DNA of 64,000 nt. Source: an uncultured Emticicia sp. (GTDB taxonomy: Bacteria > Bacteroidota > Bacteroidia > Cytophagales > Spirosomataceae). Under the pieces are notes generated by a model, which saw only the letters and a program-made list of their open reading frames with translations, was not told the origin of the DNA and did not search any database. Positions within the stretch are counted from its first letter, which is position 1; every line of letters begins with the position of its first letter. Of this stretch, positions 60,888 through 64,000 are shown one piece after another. The stretch covers positions 1-64,000 of the forward strand of contig NZ_CALCZQ010000069.1 of the NCBI RefSeq assembly GCF_937903345.1, given 5' to 3'. The position numbers were made by a program, and so were the translations under genes.

Positions 60888-63122
60888 TTGAACAAGACCG
60901 TTTTTGCAATAACGCCCCCTTTTACCCAACTGAATACGCCGTATCCAGCTACTGCCTACATCAAGGGTTTTCTGAACACCAAAAACATTTCATGCTTTCA
61001 GGCTGATTTGGGAATTGAGGTAATATTGGCTTTATTTTCTAAAAAAGGATTAACAGAATTATTCTACTTTATTAATCAAAAAACAGAAGTTTTTACAGAA
61101 AACTCCAAGCGGATTATTGCTTTACAAGAAGATTATATTCAGACAATTGATTCTGTAATTTTATTTTTACAAGGCAAAAACCCTACACTTTCGAATGCAA
61201 TTTGTCTAGAAAACTTTTTACCGGAAGCATCTCGTTTTGGACAACTCCAAGACCTCGATTGGGCCTTTGGATCAATGGGGATGCAAGATAAAGCTAAGCA
61301 CTTGGCAACACTCTTTCTCGAAGATATTTCTGACCTCATCATGGAGTGTGTTGATCCTAATTTTGGGTTTAGTCGCTACGCAGAGCGTTTGGGGCGTTCG
61401 GCCAATAGTTTTGACGAATTGTATGAAGCCTTAGTACAAGAATACAGCTATATTGATAAAATTTTGGTAAAAATTTTGGCTGAACGTATGGCTGAAATTC
61501 AACCTAAATTGGTAGTTATTTCAGTGCCATTCCCTGGAAATCTGTATAGTTCATTCAGAATTGGGCAATGGGTTAAACAAAATTATCCAGCCACCAAAGT
61601 TGCGATGGGAGGAGGCTTTGCCAATACCGAGTTGCGTTCGTTATCTGATGTCCGAGTTTTTGAATTTTTTGATTATATATCTCTTGATGATGGCGAAGCT
61701 CCGTTGGAAGAGATTATAAAGGCCCTACCTCCTAATGGGGAATATTCAACAACTGAGAAAACTAAAAACGAAAAAAATGTACCAACATTTAAACGCACTT
61801 TTATTCTTGAAGATGGAAAAGTAAATTACAAAAATAATTCTTTACTTAAGGATTTTAAACAGTCAGAAGTTGGAACGCCAGATTACAGCGATTTGCTTTT
61901 AGATAAATATATTTCGGTTATCGAAATCGTAAATCCGATGCACCGAATGTGGAGTGATGGCCGTTGGAATAAATTAACAATGGCTCATGGCTGTTATTGG
62001 GGAAAATGCACATTCTGCGATATTTCACTCGATTATATTAAAATCTATGAACCAATTTCAGCAAATCTACTCTGTGATAGAATGGAAGAAATGATTGCTC
62101 AAACGGGAGAAAATGGTTTTCATTTTGTGGATGAGGCTGCCCCACCCGCTTTGATGAGAGCATTGGCTTTGGAGATATTACGCCGAAAACTAATAGTAAC
62201 TTGGTGGACAAATATCAGATTCGAGAAAAGTTTCAGTCGAGATTTGTGTCAGTTGCTCAAAGCATCGGGTTGTATTGCGGTTTCGGGAGGTTTGGAAGTT
62301 GCATCTGACCGACTACTGGAATTGATTCAAAAGGGAGTCACAGTTGCTCAAGTGGCACAAGTTACTCGCAATTTTACTGAAGTAGGTATCATGGTGCATG
62401 CTTATCTGATGTATGGTTTTCCGACACAAACTGCCCAAGAAACCATAGATTCGCTCGAAATGGTACGACAGATGTTTGAGATTGGCACATTGCAATCAGG
62501 CTTTTGGCATCAATTTGCCATGACGGCACACAGCCCAGTAGGAATGTATCCCGAACAATTCTCGGTACAAAAAGCAAGTAATGCTATCGGCACTTTTGCC
62601 AATAATGACTTGGTTTTCTCTGACCCAAAAGGGACTGACCATGAGGCATTTAGCTTTGGTTTAAAGAAATCATTACTCAATTATATGCACGGAATTTGTT
62701 TTGAATACCCGCTCCAAGAATGGTTCGATTTCAAAATTCCACGCACGAAAGTGCCAAAGGATTACATTGAAAATGCTTTGCTGGAAGATGACGAATTAAT
62801 GCTAAAGCCTTCATCAAAAGTTGTTTGGCTGGGCAAAAAACCTTTGGTAAGTTATTCAAGCACAACTAAAAAAGGACAAAGTTTTCAGACCACACATCTT
62901 ACTTTTCACGATAAAAAAGAAACTTTTGGCATCAAACTTAACCAAGCTCAAGGCGATTGGTTAGTTGAAATACTGGATAAAATTTCTACAAAAAACAAAA
63001 AGGTTTATACTTTCCAAGAAATAAAAGCTGATTATGAAGCTGCTGGTTTTGAAGACTTTGAGCTGTTTTTCTATAATAAACCTGTGAATGTGCTGCGTGA
63101 TTATGGCTTATTGGGGTTGTGA
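60888..63122 (+). CDS. B12-binding domain radical SAM protein
   Basis: This 744-aa protein combines an N-terminal cobalamin-binding-type domain (about 150-290) with a radical SAM core (about 350-560). The B12-like domain contains VVISVPFPGNLYSSFRIGQWVK and MGGGFANTELR. The iron-sulfur motif is Cys369-x4-Cys374-x2-Cys377 (GCYWGKCTFC), one residue longer between the first two cysteines than the usual CX3CX2C. SAM-contact regions are HFVDEAAPPALMRAL and SGGLEVASDRLLELIQKGV. The C-terminus resembles a DUF-type tail. The start is TTG; no in-frame ATG or GTG is available upstream. The substrate is unknown; the B12 half suggests radical methylation or ring chemistry. Confidence 0.88.
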   Translation: MNKTVFAITPPFTQLNTPYPATAYIKGFLNTKNISCFQADLGIEVILALFSKKGLTELFYFINQKTEVFTENSKRIIALQEDYIQTIDSVILFLQGKNPTLSNAICLENFLPEASRFGQLQDLDWAFGSMGMQDKAKHLATLFLEDISDLIMECVDPNFGFSRYAERLGRSANSFDELYEALVQEYSYIDKILVKILAERMAEIQPKLVVISVPFPGNLYSSFRIGQWVKQNYPATKVAMGGGFANTELRSLSDVRVFEFFDYISLDDGEAPLEEIIKALPPNGEYSTTEKTKNEKNVPTFKRTFILEDGKVNYKNNSLLKDFKQSEVGTPDYSDLLLDKYISVIEIVNPMHRMWSDGRWNKLTMAHGCYWGKCTFCDISLDYIKIYEPISANLLCDRMEEMIAQTGENGFHFVDEAAPPALMRALALEILRRKLIVTWWTNIRFEKSFSRDLCQLLKASGCIAVSGGLEVASDRLLELIQKGVTVAQVAQVTRNFTEVGIMVHAYLMYGFPTQTAQETIDSLEMVRQMFEIGTLQSGFWHQFAMTAHSPVGMYPEQFSVQKASNAIGTFANNDLVFSDPKGTDHEAFSFGLKKSLLNYMHGICFEYPLQEWFDFKIPRTKVPKDYIENALLEDDELMLKPSSKVVWLGKKPLVSYSSTTKKGQSFQTTHLTFHDKKETFGIKLNQAQGDWLVEILDKISTKNKKVYTFQEIKADYEAAGFEDFELFFYNKPVNVLRDYGLLGL

Positions 63123-63249
63123 TTTCTTTACCACAATAGACACAATTGAGTCTAAATAGGCACAAATTTTAATAGTATAAAACAGTCATTTTGAAACTAT
63201 TGAGCTTCGAAATCGGTTAAATAATTGATACTTTCAATAAATAATATCT

Positions 63250-64000
63250 GTGGCGGAAATACAAAAAAACGAAACTTCACCCTCTGGCAAAATCTTCGAT
63301 TTGGATATACTCAAACGACTTTTCCAATTTATTAAGCCTTATAATGTTAAGTTTTACAGTTTGGTGCTGACAATTATGCTCGGTGCTGTCTTAGCCCCTG
63401 CCCTACCTCTGTTGATTCGCCAAACGATTGATGGCCCAGTTTCGGCAGGCAACTATACTGGCCTTGCCAAAATGATGGGCATAATGATTGGGCTTTTGGT
63501 TGTTCAGTCGCTCATACAATTTACCAATACCTATTTGGCTGGTTGGCTCGGGCAGAATATTATTCGTGATATTCGAGTGCAGCTTTACCATAAAATCCTT
63601 CATTTACGTCTAAAATTCTTTGATGATACTCCAATTGGCAGACTCGTTACTCGTACGATTTCGGATATTGAAACACTGGCCGATGTTTTCAGCGATGGAA
63701 TCGCAGCCATTGCAGGCGATATTTTACAATTAGTTCTCATTATTTCGGTAATGTTTTATACCGATTGGCGACTTTCCTTGATTAGCCTTTGCACGATTCC
63801 TTTTATGCTCGTAAGCACGTATGTTTTCAAAGAAAAAGTAAAAAAATCGTTCAACGAAGTGCGAAATGCAGTATCGAGCCTCAATTCTTTTGTGCAGGAA
63901 CATATTACAGGAATGAGTATCGTGCAGATTTTTAATTCTGAAAAAATTGAGTTTGATAAATTCCATGCTATCAATACCAAACACCGCGACGAAAATATTA
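63250..64000 (+). CDS. ABC exporter transmembrane domain, partial at window end
   Basis: An open frame starts at GTG 63250 (MAEIQKNETSPSGKIFDLDILKRLFQFIKPYN) and runs off the window with 250 codons visible. It shows the type-I exporter transmembrane domain: FYSLVLTIMLGAVLAPALPLLIRQTIDGPV, GWLGQNIIRDIRVQLYHKILHLRLKFFDDTPIGRLVTRTISDIETLADVFSDG, and a loop SSLNSFVQEHITGMSIVQIFNSE. The ATPase half lies beyond the edge. It follows the radical SAM gene by 128 bases and could belong with it or with the exporter at 42580. Confidence 0.88.
   Translation, partial: MAEIQKNETSPSGKIFDLDILKRLFQFIKPYNVKFYSLVLTIMLGAVLAPALPLLIRQTIDGPVSAGNYTGLAKMMGIMIGLLVVQSLIQFTNTYLAGWLGQNIIRDIRVQLYHKILHLRLKFFDDTPIGRLVTRTISDIETLADVFSDGIAAIAGDILQLVLIISVMFYTDWRLSLISLCTIPFMLVSTYVFKEKVKKSFNEVRNAVSSLNSFVQEHITGMSIVQIFNSEKIEFDKFHAINTKHRDENI

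Noticed and set aside
60723..60929. Minus-strand 68-codon frame overlapping the radical SAM start
   Set aside because: No protein-like pattern, and it overlaps the start of a well-supported gene.
1..64000. tRNA, rRNA, CRISPR, insertion sequence or prophage
   Set aside because: I scanned spacers for T-loop motifs, regular spacer-repeat arrays, terminal inverted repeats with transposase genes and phage genes and found none. A covariance or IS search could still find weak cases.

Overview
This window reads as chromosome from a member of the Bacteroidota, most likely the order Cytophagales (a Spirosomaceae-like or Emticicia-like genome). The evidence is a SusC/SusD pair, a huge FG-GAP/ASPIC lipoprotein, a type IX secretion (T9SS) C-terminal sorting domain, a PorE-like OmpA protein, a long-form NusB, an OstA-like protein, DUF5916 and DUF1573 proteins, AT-rich spacers, and several TAnnTTTG promoter -7 boxes typical of this phylum. 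I see no rRNA, tRNA, CRISPR array, phage or insertion sequence, so this is mostly ordinary chromosome. Family assignments rest on motif recognition without a database search. Several genes are given a downstream start because the longest reading frame uses a TTG or GTG codon before a better ATG.

Layout. 0.2-8.8 kb: SusC/SusD outer-membrane uptake pair, a strong terminator, then an FG-GAP/ASPIC lipoprotein. 9-12 kb: galactokinase with a terminator-like hairpin in its leader, then FAD glycerol-3-phosphate dehydrogenase. 12.3-15.2 kb: a small envelope protein and a FadJ-type beta-oxidation fusion with a palindromic operator candidate. 15.4-21.1 kb: a minus-strand run nusB - ytxH - DUF1573 lipoprotein - yajC - ybbR - DUF721/DciA - KirBac potassium channel - LD-carboxypeptidase, closed by a terminator. 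21.2-24.3 kb: two related S41 peptidases separated by a 7-nt-period repeat. 24.6-32.1 kb: Na+/solute symporter, DUF5916 protein, 2-oxoglutarate oxygenase, SNF2 helicase with a SWIM finger.

32.2-36.2 kb: two GNAT acetyltransferases around a Uma2 gene broken by one in-frame stop, then a sensor kinase/response regulator pair. 36.5-42.5 kb: a coherent ribose-salvage locus with an exported nucleotide phosphodiesterase (divergent), exported nucleoside hydrolase, ribokinase, exported ADP-ribosylglycohydrolase and a GRP-type sugar transporter. The logical route is nucleotide or ADP-ribose compounds to nucleosides to ribose in the periplasm, then import and phosphorylation. 42.6-49.5 kb: an ABC exporter with an Asp in place of the catalytic Glu, a small basic secreted protein, and a four-gene DevBCA/TolC-like export operon.

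49.5-64 kb: divergent MFS transporter and AraC regulator, a DUF1569 protein, a T9SS cargo protein, OstA-like and TilS genes sharing a 20-bp perfectly symmetric promoter-like palindrome, the PorE-like OmpA protein, an M42 aminopeptidase, a 0.7-kb spacer with no recognised gene, a B12-binding radical SAM protein with a CX4CX2C cluster motif, and an ABC exporter cut by the window end.

The most unusual signals are mostly non-coding: the symmetric back-to-back promoter (54843-54862), the fadJ operator (15278-15291), the galK leader hairpin, degenerate 7-nt-period repeats, a REP-like inverted pair (41364-41455), and the single-stop Uma2 pseudogene.
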